64,000 bases of DNA from Deminuibacter soli (GCF_003412455.1 NZ_QTJU01000002.1:186001-250000), one strand, 5' to 3'; counted from the stretch's first letter, positions 16,580 through 24,360 are shown. A program made the numbers and translations. Notes: a model not told the origin generated them from the sequence alone.

Positions 16580-17017
16580 ATGATGGAGGACAAAGAACTG
16601 CAGCGCTTGTTTGCATTTCACATGCACCGGATCAAATGTGCTGTGTTCCGGGTGTTAAACAAGAAGCTGGTGAGCATGCGCTTACCGGTACAAATGGAAC
16701 AGATTCCTGTTCTGTTTACGCTGTTCAACAGTGATTTATCCCAGCAGGAAATAGCCAACCGTACAGAACGCGACAAATCGTCAATTCAGCGTACAGTAAG
16801 GCTTCTGGAAGAAAAAAACTTAGTAGTGATCCAGCAGGATCAGTTTGATAAAAGAAAGAATATTGTGCATTTGACGGCAGAAGGGAAATGTGTAACGGGC
16901 AAAATAAGGAAGACATTGATTGAAGCAGAAGATGAAGTTTTTTCAGCGGTTGAAGAGAAAGACAGGGAAGATTTTTTCAGAGTGTTAAAAAGGATTTCAG
17001 ACGGTACAAAAGAGTAA
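16580..17017 (+). CDS. MarR family transcriptional regulator
   Basis: A 145-residue winged-helix regulator. The recognition region reads LSQQEIANRTERDKSSIQRT, followed by the wing ILKK-like segment KRKNIVHLTAEGKCV, the usual MarR arrangement at residues 50-100. A palindromic site overlaps its promoter, and a second palindrome GTATCAACCGTTGATAC (17026-17042) starts nine bases after its stop. Autoregulation is likely; the signal and other targets are unknown. The adjacent downstream material is the small-peptide region. Confidence 0.9.
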   Translation: MMEDKELQRLFAFHMHRIKCAVFRVLNKKLVSMRLPVQMEQIPVLFTLFNSDLSQQEIANRTERDKSSIQRTVRLLEEKNLVVIQQDQFDKRKNIVHLTAEGKCVTGKIRKTLIEAEDEVFSAVEEKDREDFFRVLKRISDGTKE

Positions 17018-17025
17018 AAGTTGAG

Positions 17026-17042
17026 GTATCAACCGTTGATAC
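17026..17042. promoter_or_regulatory. Perfect palindrome GTATCAACCGTTGATAC
   Basis: Seven-base arms GTATCAA and TTGATAC around CCG, just after the marR stop codon. The TTGAT/GTATC words resemble the candidate operator at 16543-16560, so it may be a second MarR site acting on the downstream peptide region. Alternatively it is a small transcript hairpin. Confidence 0.4.
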
Positions 17043-17121
17043 GTCACCGGATATCAAAGCATAAAAGGAAAAAAGAACCAGTAAAGGAATTAATGTTCAG
17101 CATTGGAAATTGGTATAAGTT

Positions 17122-17230
17122 CCTGAATTAAAGATGACAGATCGGCAAGGCATTAGAACAGAAAGGAATAGACACATCAGATTATGAGCAAGCATCAGGT
17201 AAAAATCGTTGATCTGTCATCTAATTCAGG
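17122..17230. repeat. 109-bp structure with 20-bp inverted arms
   Basis: The left arm (17122-17143, starting CCTGAATTAAAGATGACAG) pairs with the right arm (17211-17230, GATCTGTCATCTAATTCAGG) over 20 bases with a two-base bulge. The ~67-bp loop has no ORF. It may be a structured RNA or a small inserted element; no relative was seen elsewhere in the window. Confidence 0.55.
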
Positions 17231-17306
17231 TAGCCAGGGTTGATTAAGTAGATAAAATATATATTAATTATATTGATTTGTTTGGCTAATACAGTAGGTT
17301 TTGTAC

Positions 17307-17334
17307 GGCGGTTGTTTCCACAACCGCCTTTTTT
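17307..17334 (+). terminator. Intrinsic terminator upstream of the peptide cluster
   Basis: Nine-base stem GGCGGTTGT / ACAACCGCC (17307-17315 with 17320-17328), loop TTCC and six T. It ends transcription from the MarR side, implying the short ORFs starting at 17536 have their own promoter between about 17340 and 17520. Confidence 0.85.
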
Positions 17335-17535
17335 GTGCCTTGCATTTTCCCGCCTGCAATCGCGCCTGCGCTGTATGAACACTGCCTTTTTTGAATGAAT
17401 GAACTGGATATGCTTCTTTTTTTAGATGTTTTTAAATTCGTTCCAGGGAAGGTTAGTATCTGTTTAAGGCCATTGGAAAAGCCGAACACCAATCCAAATC
17501 AAGGTAGGCACTCATTTAGTTAAAAACATCTATTT

Positions 17536-17643
17536 ATGATCAACGACATCGTAACCCAGCTCTTTTCCGGCTTAAGCAGCGGCGCATTCATCAGTAACCT
17601 CAGTGCTAATGTGCGCACCCTGATTTCTTCCATTTTCGGCTAA
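17536..17643 (+). CDS. Short amphipathic peptide 1 (35 aa), unknown
   Basis: ATG to TAA encodes 35 residues, beginning MINDIVTQLFSGLSSG and ending RTLISSIFG. The segment TQLFSGLS parallels TQLLTGLS in peptide 2, and a hydrophobic residue plus Gly precedes the stop, as in peptides 2 and 3. Polar residues recur every three to four positions, giving a mostly uncharged amphipathic helix. The start follows AAAAACATCTATTT, an A-rich region of the kind used by Bacteroidota and similar to those before the other three ORFs. There is no cleavable signal peptide. Translation is inferred, not shown. Confidence 0.55.
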   Translation: MINDIVTQLFSGLSSGAFISNLSANVRTLISSIFG

Positions 17644-17716
17644 CCGCCCCAGAAACACAATCATCTTATTTCAGTTGCCTGTTACACGGCAATGTATCAT
17701 CTAAAAAACTAACCTT

Positions 17717-17800
17717 ATGACGCTTAGCGCATTTCTGACCCAGTTGCTGACTGGTTTGAGTGCCCTGCTTTCACAGGTACTCAATATTTATCTTGGCTAG
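17717..17800 (+). CDS. Short amphipathic peptide 2 (27 aa), unknown
   Basis: ATG to TAG encodes 27 residues without any charged side chain: begins MTLSAFLTQLLTGLSALL and ends QVLNIYLG. It shares TQL-x-x-GLS with peptide 1. Thr/Ser/Gln/Asn fall at positions 4, 8, 12, 15, 19 and 23, forming one polar stripe on a leucine-rich helix. The upstream sequence AAAAAACTAACCTT is A-rich. Such a peptide would insert in or lie on a membrane; pore, toxin, signal or surfactant roles are all open. Confidence 0.55.
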   Translation: MTLSAFLTQLLTGLSALLSQVLNIYLG

Positions 17801-17908
17801 TGCAGCGGCTATACAGCCCCGTATTTAAGCTTTACAAGTACTAACACCCTATTGGCATTTGTTGCGACCAATTCAAAAAACGCGGCAGTAAATACAAAAA
17901 ATAACACC

Positions 17909-18019
17909 ATGCTTAGTCAATTACTTGTGCAGTTATCTATACTGGTAGCACAACTGCCCGGCACCACCCACAACCTGGGCACTTCAATCAACGACCTTAT
18001 CAGCTACCTGGTAGGCTAA
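17909..18019 (+). CDS. Short amphipathic peptide 3 (36 aa), unknown
   Basis: ATG to TAA encodes 36 residues, beginning MLSQLLVQLSILVAQLPG and ending NDLISYLVG. A helical leucine-rich half with Gln/Ser at three- to four-residue spacing is followed by a Pro-Gly break and a second short amphipathic segment. The hydrophobic-Gly C-terminus matches peptides 1 and 2. It is preceded by AAAAAATAACACC. Confidence 0.5.
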   Translation: MLSQLLVQLSILVAQLPGTTHNLGTSINDLISYLVG

Positions 18020-18120
18020 TATAAACCTGTACCCGGTACAACATAACCGGTTAAACCGCGCAACAGCCGGTACAGTGGAAATCAATACAACTTGTTGGCA
18101 GCCTCACATTGCTGCAACAC

Positions 18121-18148
18121 GTAAAGCACTGCGCCTGCAGTGCTTTAC
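18121..18148. other. Perfect 12-bp hairpin between peptide ORFs 3 and 4
   Basis: Arms GTAAAGCACTGC and GCAGTGCTTTAC with the loop GCCT. There is no T-tract, so it is not a standard terminator. It may be an RNA-processing or stability element that sets the relative level of the fourth ORF. Confidence 0.7.
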
Positions 18149-18176
18149 TAACGTATGAACGCAAAAACACCTTACT

Positions 18177-18251
18177 ATGGAATTGTTACAAGCTTTGTTA
18201 CAAGTGTTGAACCTGTTACTGGGCAATATTCTGGGGGGAATAGGACTGTAA
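18177..18251 (+). CDS. Short amphipathic peptide 4 (24 aa), unknown
   Basis: ATG to TAA encodes 24 residues, beginning MELLQALLQVLNLLLGN and ending ILGGIGL. Glu2, Gln5, Gln9, Asn12 and Asn17 lie on one helical face; everything else is Leu/Ile/Val/Ala/Gly. The start is preceded by AAAAACACCTTACT, similar to the other members. A 63-codon ORF in another frame (18155-18346) overlaps it but lacks this context. The cluster terminator follows 54 bp downstream. Confidence 0.5.
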   Translation: MELLQALLQVLNLLLGNILGGIGL

Positions 18252-18304
18252 CCGGGTTTTTCACAAACGGGGTGATGTACATGACTATGCTGCATACTCC
18301 CAAT

Positions 18305-18335
18305 AAAAGCCTTCGGCAACAGCCGGGGGCTTTTT
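18305..18335 (+). terminator. Intrinsic terminator closing the small-peptide region
   Basis: Stem AAAAGCC with TCGGC, loop AACA, then GCCG and GGCTTTT, ending in T5. It separates the peptide ORFs from fucP and supports a distinct short transcription unit. Confidence 0.85.
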
Positions 18336-18512
18336 CATTGCCTTAGCCTTCCCGGTAAGCTGGTTATGCCAATTCTCCCTGCTTTTCTTTCCCAAAATGC
18401 CAATCTAATTGAATCTTTGGTTAATTTGTCGGTATGCCGGTACTGCCGGAATCAGTTTATTTGTGCCTTTCGTGCTCCATAGAAGGCCATCACCACGATT
18501 AACTATTGCCAC

Positions 18513-19820
18513 ATGCCAAAGAACAAATACTTTTTCCCATTCATCCTGGTCACGTCACTGTTTTTTTTATGGGCCTTCCTGCACAACATCAATCCCATAC
18601 TCATCCCGCATCTTAAAAAAGCCTGCCAGCTCACCGATACCCAGTCTTCTTTTATCGACTTATCCGTGTACATGGGCTACTTTGTAGTGGCCATACCGGC
18701 CGGGCTGCTCATGCACAAATACGGGTATAAAAAAGGAATTATTTTCGGACTGATCCTGTACGCTGCCGGTGCATTGCTGGTAATTCCCGCGGCCTCGGCC
18801 CGCAGTTACGGCTTTTTCCTGTTCGCCTTTTTTGTGATTGCCAGCGGCGCCACCTTTCTTGAAGCAGTTGCCAACCCTTATATTGCTGTGCTGGGTGATA
18901 AAAACACCTCGGCCCAGCGCCTCAATTTTGCACAATCCTTTAACGGCGTGGGGTCTTTCATTGCGCCGCTCATTGGCGGTAATTTTATTCTCTCCGGTAT
19001 TGAACATACACCGGCAGAACTGCAACGCATGTCGCCTGCCCAGCTGGGTAACTACCTGCAGTTTGAAGCCAACATGGTAAAGATTCCCTACCTCGTTATT
19101 GCAGGCATTGTGTGCGTACTGATTGTATTGTTCGTCATTACCCATATACCCGATGTAAAAGAAGATGACAGCGAGGTAGATTCCCATGCGCCCGGTACCA
19201 ACTTTTCCCTGAAAGTGTTCAGGCACCGCCATCTTGCATGGGCCGTGGCTGCACAGTTTTTTTACGTGGGTGCGCAGGTGGGTGTGGGCAGTTTCTTTAT
19301 CCGTTTTGCCCGTTATGTAGACAATGTAAACGAAAAAGAAGCCGCATCGCTCTGGGGGTTTATTGCCATGGTGGGTTTTATGCTGGGCCGTTTTGCCGGC
19401 ACTTTCCTGATGCGTTTTATAAAACCCGCGCGGTTGCTTGCCATCTATGCTATGATTAACGTAGCGCTGCTGCTGCTGGCCCTCACTGCCAAAGGCAATG
19501 TGGCCATATACGCGGTAATGGCCGTTCCGTTTTTTATGAGCATCATGTATCCCACCATTTTTGCACTGGGCATTAAAGGTTTGGGGGAAGAAACCAAGAT
19601 TGCTTCTTCCTTCCTCGTAATGTCTATCATTGGTGGTGCTGCTGCACCGCTGGTGATGGGGTTAATTTCCGATAAAACACACAGCATCCAGAATGCATAT
19701 GTTGTTCCGTTGGTTTGTTTTGCCGTGGTGTTGTATTATGCATTGCGTGGCTCACGCGTGCACGAAGCCACGCTGCCGGTGCGCAGCGGTGAAACAAATA
19801 ACCGCGCTGCTGTTGTATAA
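18513..19820 (+). CDS. fucP: L-fucose:proton symporter
   Basis: A 435-residue MFS permease of the FHS family. FFPFILVTSLFFLWAFLHNINPIL and the segment ATFLEAVANPYIAVLGD are typical of FucP. Twelve membrane helices can be traced. It would import L-fucose with a proton. The next five genes encode the enzymes of oxidative L-fucose breakdown, which fits this specificity better than glucose/galactose transport. The first gene of the cluster, it follows a terminator and an untranslated spacer of about 175 bp. Confidence 0.9.
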   Translation: MPKNKYFFPFILVTSLFFLWAFLHNINPILIPHLKKACQLTDTQSSFIDLSVYMGYFVVAIPAGLLMHKYGYKKGIIFGLILYAAGALLVIPAASARSYGFFLFAFFVIASGATFLEAVANPYIAVLGDKNTSAQRLNFAQSFNGVGSFIAPLIGGNFILSGIEHTPAELQRMSPAQLGNYLQFEANMVKIPYLVIAGIVCVLIVLFVITHIPDVKEDDSEVDSHAPGTNFSLKVFRHRHLAWAVAAQFFYVGAQVGVGSFFIRFARYVDNVNEKEAASLWGFIAMVGFMLGRFAGTFLMRFIKPARLLAIYAMINVALLLLALTAKGNVAIYAVMAVPFFMSIMYPTIFALGIKGLGEETKIASSFLVMSIIGGAAAPLVMGLISDKTHSIQNAYVVPLVCFAVVLYYALRGSRVHEATLPVRSGETNNRAAVV

Positions 19821-19848
19821 ATAATAAACGGTTTCTAAAGCTTGTACC

Positions 19849-20178
19849 ATGAACAGATATTGCCTGGCACTTGACCTGGTGAATGATGACGCTCTGATTG
19901 CTGAATATGAAGCCCACCACCGTGCCGTATGGCCCGAGATTAGGGCTAGTATTAAAGATGCAGGTATTACGCATATGGAGATTTACCGTTTTGGCAACCG
20001 CCTGATGATGATCATGGAAACAACTGGGGGGTTCAGCTTTGCAGCAAAAGCATCCAGCGATGCGGCCAATGAAAAAGTGCAGCAATGGGAACAGCTGATG
20101 TGGAAATACCAGCAGGCCATTCCAGGCGCAAAACCAGGCGAAAAATGGGTGCTGATGGAACGGATATTTGAGTTGTGA
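19849..20178 (+). CDS. L-rhamnose mutarotase family protein (probable fucose mutarotase)
   Basis: A 109-residue dimeric alpha/beta-barrel protein of the RhaM/YiiL family. It has EYEAHHRAVWPEIRASIKDAGI and EIYRFGNRLMMIMET, including the His of HHRAVWPE that acts in anomer exchange. It interconverts alpha and beta anomers of a deoxy sugar. In this operon L-fucose is the likely substrate, supplying the anomer used by the dehydrogenase. Confidence 0.85.
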   Translation: MNRYCLALDLVNDDALIAEYEAHHRAVWPEIRASIKDAGITHMEIYRFGNRLMMIMETTGGFSFAAKASSDAANEKVQQWEQLMWKYQQAIPGAKPGEKWVLMERIFEL

Positions 20179-20347
20179 GCCACCAACGCCCGCGGGTGTG
20201 GGTGGTTTCAGTGAATGAATAGTCAATGAACAGCCAATCAGAAAAGCTATTCGCATTCGTAAACATCCGGTAAATTGAACATTTAAACTTTGAAACTATT
20301 TGAATGGTGCATGGGAACTGTTTCCCATGCTTTTAAACACACAATAC

Positions 20348-21112
20348 ATGTTTTCATTAAAGAACAAAACAGCAGTTGTTACAGGAGCAGGCAGCGGCAT
20401 TGGTAAGGCAGTGGCGCTGCTGTTGGCACAGCAAGGTGCAACCGTACACGCATTTGATGTAAACGATACTGCGGCAAACGCCGTGGTGCAGGAAATTACT
20501 GCAGCAGGCGGCAGCGGTGTGGCGCATGTAAATGATGTAACCAAACAGCAGGATATTGTAGATACCTTTAACACCATCGGATCGCTGGATATACTGGTGA
20601 ACTGTGCCGGTATTTCACATATCGGTAAGGTAGAAACCACTACTGAGGCTGATTTTGACAGGCTGTTCCAGGTGAATGTAAAGGGCATGTACAATTGCCT
20701 GTTTGCTGCCGTTCCGCTGATGAAACAAAACGGCGGCGGTGTAATACTCAATATGTCGTCTATCGCGGCGCTGGTGGGGCTGCCAGACCGGTTTGCGTAT
20801 TCCATGACCAAGGGAGCCGTACTGGCCATGACTTTATCTGTAGCCAAAGATTATATCGCCGATAACATACGCTGCAACTGCATTTCACCTGCACGTGTGC
20901 ATACCCCGTTTGTAGATGGCTTCCTGGCTAAAAACTATCCGGGCAAAGAGGCGGAGATGTTTGAGAAGCTATCCAAAACACAACCCATCGGCCGCATGGC
21001 TAAACCGGAGGAAATAGCCGGCTTAATTTTATACCTGTGCTCAGATGAAGCTTCCTTTATTACCGGCTGCGATTATCCTATTGACGGCGGGTTTGTTAAA
21101 CTGAATAATTAA
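20348..21112 (+). CDS. SDR oxidoreductase, probable 2-keto-3-deoxy-L-fuconate dehydrogenase
   Basis: A 254-residue short-chain dehydrogenase: NAD motif TGAGSGIGKA at about residues 12-21, NCAGISH, catalytic Ser of NMSSIAAL, and Y-x-x-x-K in YSMTKGA. The tail TPFVDGFLAKNYPGKEAEM resembles KDF dehydrogenases, which oxidise 2-keto-3-deoxy-L-fuconate to the 2,4-diketo acid. The start at 20348 is chosen because it begins directly at the Rossmann fold; 20300 would add 16 unlikely residues. The FAH-type hydrolase next door would use its product. Confidence 0.85.
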   Translation: MFSLKNKTAVVTGAGSGIGKAVALLLAQQGATVHAFDVNDTAANAVVQEITAAGGSGVAHVNDVTKQQDIVDTFNTIGSLDILVNCAGISHIGKVETTTEADFDRLFQVNVKGMYNCLFAAVPLMKQNGGGVILNMSSIAALVGLPDRFAYSMTKGAVLAMTLSVAKDYIADNIRCNCISPARVHTPFVDGFLAKNYPGKEAEMFEKLSKTQPIGRMAKPEEIAGLILYLCSDEASFITGCDYPIDGGFVKLNN

Positions 21113-21192
21113 TTACGCACTGCGCAGGTTGCAATACAACATTGCAACAAAACCTGCAGGCGCGTAACTTGCAGCAACAGAAAAAGCATATT

Positions 21193-22050
21193 ATGAAACT
21201 GATACGATTCGGAGAACTGAACAAAGAGAAACCCGGTGTGCAGCTACAGGATAAAATGTACGATGTATCGGCATTGGGAGAAGATTACAACGAGCAATTT
21301 TTTGAAACCGGTGGTTTGGGCCGACTGGAAAAATATGTGCAGTCGCACAGGGGTATCCTGCGCGAACTCCCTGCAGGTGTGCGTTTGGGTAGTCCTGTTG
21401 CAAGGCCGTCTAAAATTGTTTGTATCGGTTTAAACTACGCCGATCATGCAAAGGAAACCGGTGCTGCATTGCCGCCCGAGCCGGTGGTTTTTTTTAAAAG
21501 CACAACAGCACTCGTTGGTCCGTTTGATAATATCATAATTCCGAAGAACTCCGTTAAAACAGACTGGGAGGTAGAACTGGCGGTGGTGATAGGTAAAAAA
21601 GCATCGTATGTAGAAGCAGCAGATGCGCTGGGCTATGTGGCCGGTTATTGCCTGCACAACGATGTAAGTGAACGCGAGTTTCAGCTGGAGCGTAATGGCA
21701 CCTGGGATAAAGGCAAAGGCTGTGATACATTCGCACCTATTGGTCCCTTTATGGCTACGCCCGATGAACTGGGCGATATCAACAACCTGCGCCTGTGGCT
21801 GAAATTAAACGGTGAAACCATGCAGGATGGCAATACCAGCAATTTCATCTTCAATGTTCCCTTCCTCATTTCATATGTAAGCCAGTTTATGACCCTGCTG
21901 CCAGGTGATATCATTTCTACCGGCACACCGGCAGGTGTTGGTTTGGGTATGAACCCGCAGGTATACCTGAAGCCGGGTGATGTGGTAGAGCTGGGTATTG
22001 AAGGGCTGGGTGTTGCCAAACAAAAACTGGTAGCCTATGCCGCGCATTGA
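21193..22050 (+). CDS. Fumarylacetoacetate hydrolase family protein (2,4-diketo-3-deoxy-L-fuconate hydrolase)
   Basis: A 285-residue FAH-fold enzyme. The C-terminal domain contains KIVCIGLNYADHAKETGA, the metal ligands of DWEVELAVVIG and the DVSERE segment, then STGTPAGVGLG. In the non-phosphorylative fucose route this enzyme splits 2,4-diketo-3-deoxy-L-fuconate to pyruvate and L-lactate. Ureidoglycolate lyase is a paralogous alternative, disfavoured by context. Its stop overlaps the next gene by 14 bases, so translation is coupled. The ATG at 21193 gives the standard N-terminus. Confidence 0.85.
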   Translation: MKLIRFGELNKEKPGVQLQDKMYDVSALGEDYNEQFFETGGLGRLEKYVQSHRGILRELPAGVRLGSPVARPSKIVCIGLNYADHAKETGAALPPEPVVFFKSTTALVGPFDNIIIPKNSVKTDWEVELAVVIGKKASYVEAADALGYVAGYCLHNDVSEREFQLERNGTWDKGKGCDTFAPIGPFMATPDELGDINNLRLWLKLNGETMQDGNTSNFIFNVPFLISYVSQFMTLLPGDIISTGTPAGVGLGMNPQVYLKPGDVVELGIEGLGVAKQKLVAYAAH

Positions 22051-22867
22051 TGCTCATCAGCATTTCTGGGAGTACAGTGAAACGCGCGATACCTGGATAA
22101 CGCCGGAGATGTCGGTGATCAGGAACAATTTTATGCCGGAACACCTGCAGCCCATACTGGCACAGCATCATATAGACGGTTGTATTGCTGTGCAGAGTGA
22201 CCAGACAGATGAACATACACATTGGCTGCTGTCACTCGCAACAGCCAATACTTATATTAAAGGCGTGGTGGGGTGGACGGATCTTCAATCACCCCACCTG
22301 GAGCAGCAACTGGAACTATACCGGCAATACCCGTTATTAAAGGGTTTCCGGCATATACTGCAGGGCGAAACCAACCGTGCCTTAATGCTTGAGCCGGATT
22401 TTACAAAAGGCATTGCAGCATTGGGTAAGGCAGGATATGTGTATGATATCCTGATTTATCCTGATCAGTTGCCCTATACCGCACAGCTGGCCGGTCTTTT
22501 CCCGGCGCAGGTATTTGTGCTGGATCATATAGCAAAACCAGCCATCAAAACCGGCGACTGGCAACAATGGGCTGTCGATATACAGGCGCTCGCTGCGCAC
22601 GAGCATGTGTACTGCAAAGTATCGGGCATGGTAACAGAAGCAGACTGGCACCAGTGGCAGCCGCAGGATATTTATCCCTGCCTGGATGTGGTAACAGCCG
22701 CCTTTGGCACCAACCGTTTACTGTATGGTTCTGACTGGCCGGTATGTTTGCTGGCAGCCAATTACAGCAGGATGCTGCAGCTGGTCACAAATTACTACAG
22801 CAGGTTTTCAGCAGCAGAACAGGAAGCCATATTTGGTGAGAATGCAATCCGCGTGTATCGCCTTTAA
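22037..22867 (+). CDS. Amidohydrolase, probable L-fuconolactonase
   Basis: A 276-residue COG3618-type amidohydrolase. It starts with RIDAHQHFWEYS, the H-x-H metal motif, and ends with the conserved LLYGSDWPVCLLA that supplies the catalytic Asp. It would open L-fucono-1,5-lactone to L-fuconate. It overlaps the FAH gene by 14 bases and is followed by the fucose dehydrogenase gene, which makes its substrate. Confidence 0.87.
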   Translation: MPRIDAHQHFWEYSETRDTWITPEMSVIRNNFMPEHLQPILAQHHIDGCIAVQSDQTDEHTHWLLSLATANTYIKGVVGWTDLQSPHLEQQLELYRQYPLLKGFRHILQGETNRALMLEPDFTKGIAALGKAGYVYDILIYPDQLPYTAQLAGLFPAQVFVLDHIAKPAIKTGDWQQWAVDIQALAAHEHVYCKVSGMVTEADWHQWQPQDIYPCLDVVTAAFGTNRLLYGSDWPVCLLAANYSRMLQLVTNYYSRFSAAEQEAIFGENAIRVYRL

Positions 22868-22904
22868 GCCATTCATCAATCAAACCATTCAACAATCTCA
22901 ACAG

Positions 22905-23699
22905 ATGGATTTACAGTTAAAAGATAAAGTGATCATTGTTACAGGCGGCGCCAAGGGCATTGGAGAAGGTATTGTGCAGGTGCTGGCCAGGGAAGGGGCG
23001 ATACCGGTAGTGGCAGGGCGCAATGAGCAGGATAACCTGGCAGCAGTGGCTGCAGTTGAACAGGCCGGTGGCAAGGCCTGGCAGGTGGTGGCCGAACTGT
23101 CTGACCCGGCAACCTGCGAAAAAACGGTACAGGCCGTGCTGGATAAATTTGGCACCATACATGGCCTGGTAAACAATGCAGGCGTTAACGACGGGGTAGG
23201 ACTTGAAAACGGCGATTATGAAGGTTTTGTGGCTTCCCTGCATCGCAACGTGGTGCATTATTATTTACTGGCGCATTATTGTTTGCCTGCGTTAAAACAA
23301 AACCGCGGCGCTATTGTAAATATCAGTTCAAAAACGGCTGAAACGGGGCAGGGTAACACATCAGGTTATGCAGCAGCCAATGGTGCCCGTAATGCATTAA
23401 CGCGCGAGTGGGCGGTTGAACTGCTGAAATATGGCATACGGGCCAATGCTATTATCGTAGCCGAGTGTTATACACCGCAGTATGAAAAATGGATTCAGAC
23501 CCTGCCTGATGCAGCAGCCAAACTCAAAGAAATTACATCGAAAATTCCGCTGGGTAACAGGATGACCACTGCCGAAGAAATAGCCAATACAACCGCCTTC
23601 CTGCTATCAGAAAAATCCAGTCATACCACCGGGCAGTTACTGCATGTGGATGGCGGCTATGTACACCTGGACAGGGCGCTGGCCAATGCCGGATTGTAA
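22905..23699 (+). CDS. SDR oxidoreductase, probable L-fucose dehydrogenase
   Basis: A 264-residue short-chain dehydrogenase with TGGAKGIGEG (residues about 13-22), NNAGVND, Ser of NISSKTAET and YAAANGA, where the usual Lys of Y-x-x-x-K is replaced by Asn (Y-A-A-A-N). The C-terminus HVDGGYVHLDRAL is familiar from L-fucose dehydrogenases. It would oxidise L-fucose to the lactone, the first step of the pathway. The missing Lys should be checked against close relatives before the activity is assumed. It is the last gene of the cluster. Confidence 0.78.
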   Translation: MDLQLKDKVIIVTGGAKGIGEGIVQVLAREGAIPVVAGRNEQDNLAAVAAVEQAGGKAWQVVAELSDPATCEKTVQAVLDKFGTIHGLVNNAGVNDGVGLENGDYEGFVASLHRNVVHYYLLAHYCLPALKQNRGAIVNISSKTAETGQGNTSGYAAANGARNALTREWAVELLKYGIRANAIIVAECYTPQYEKWIQTLPDAAAKLKEITSKIPLGNRMTTAEEIANTTAFLLSEKSSHTTGQLLHVDGGYVHLDRALANAGL

Positions 23700-24360
23700 T
23701 GCCGGGCATAAAAAGATAATTTTTTTTATGACCAGTACAGTATAGGATGGTTTTATAAAATAAATAAACTAACTTCAGTATACAGGCTTGCCGCCTGTAT
23801 GTCAAAACCGTAACGACGGAACCGATTGCCAAATTATTAACTTGTATAATGCTTGCTGTTATGAGAACACTCCTGCATTCGTCTATAATCCAGTCTATTC
23901 CTGTTTCCCGTAAATTATTGTTACAGTCTCACGTGACTGTTATCCATCATACTTGCTGTTAACGTACCTGTGCATATTTGCCTGGTTAACTTAAAGTGTA
24001 AAAAGCGTTTTCTTAATTAGTGTTTGTGGTGATAAAATAAACCCTGTTGTTTGCAACGGGGTTTTTTAATTGTATATTAAACAATTATAAATCATTCTAC
24101 CTTTGCTGCAGGTAATGGCCATTGCGCAGCAGCCTGCCTGCTGCACGCATTGAAAAAGCCTGTTTTCCGGTAACGTTTGCGTAAAAAAAAGGCTATGCAT
24201 GCAGTGATGCTATCAAATATATAAGTAGCATTGTTGTGCAGGAGCCGTTCGCGGTACTGTGCTGCAAAAGCAGTTGGAGTTTTTAGCATAAAAAGCGATA
24301 TTGATGGGGCAGGCTGTACAGCAAAACTGTATAGCCTTTGCACGCATAACAGGATATTGT
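23700..24360. other. 660-bp spacer with two hairpins, no gene seen
   Basis: The spacer holds a perfect 8-bp hairpin ATACAGGC / GCCTGTAT (23780-23800), an isolated terminator (24042-24067) and a GTAACGTTTG word (24170-24179) that is an 8/10 match to the LacI-type palindrome. No ORF with plausible start context is visible. A small RNA ending at the terminator is possible. Confidence 0.5.
24042..24067 (+). terminator. Intrinsic terminator far downstream of the fucose cluster
   Basis: Stem CCCTGTTG / CAACGGGG with one G-T pair, loop TTTG and T6. It lies 340 bp after the last fucose gene, so it ends either a long 3' region or an unannotated small RNA. Confidence 0.75.

Noticed and set aside
18155-18346. 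63-codon plus-strand ORF overlapping peptide ORF 4
   Set aside because: It runs through the terminator hairpin at 18305-18335 and lacks the family pattern and A-rich start seen for the four short peptides.
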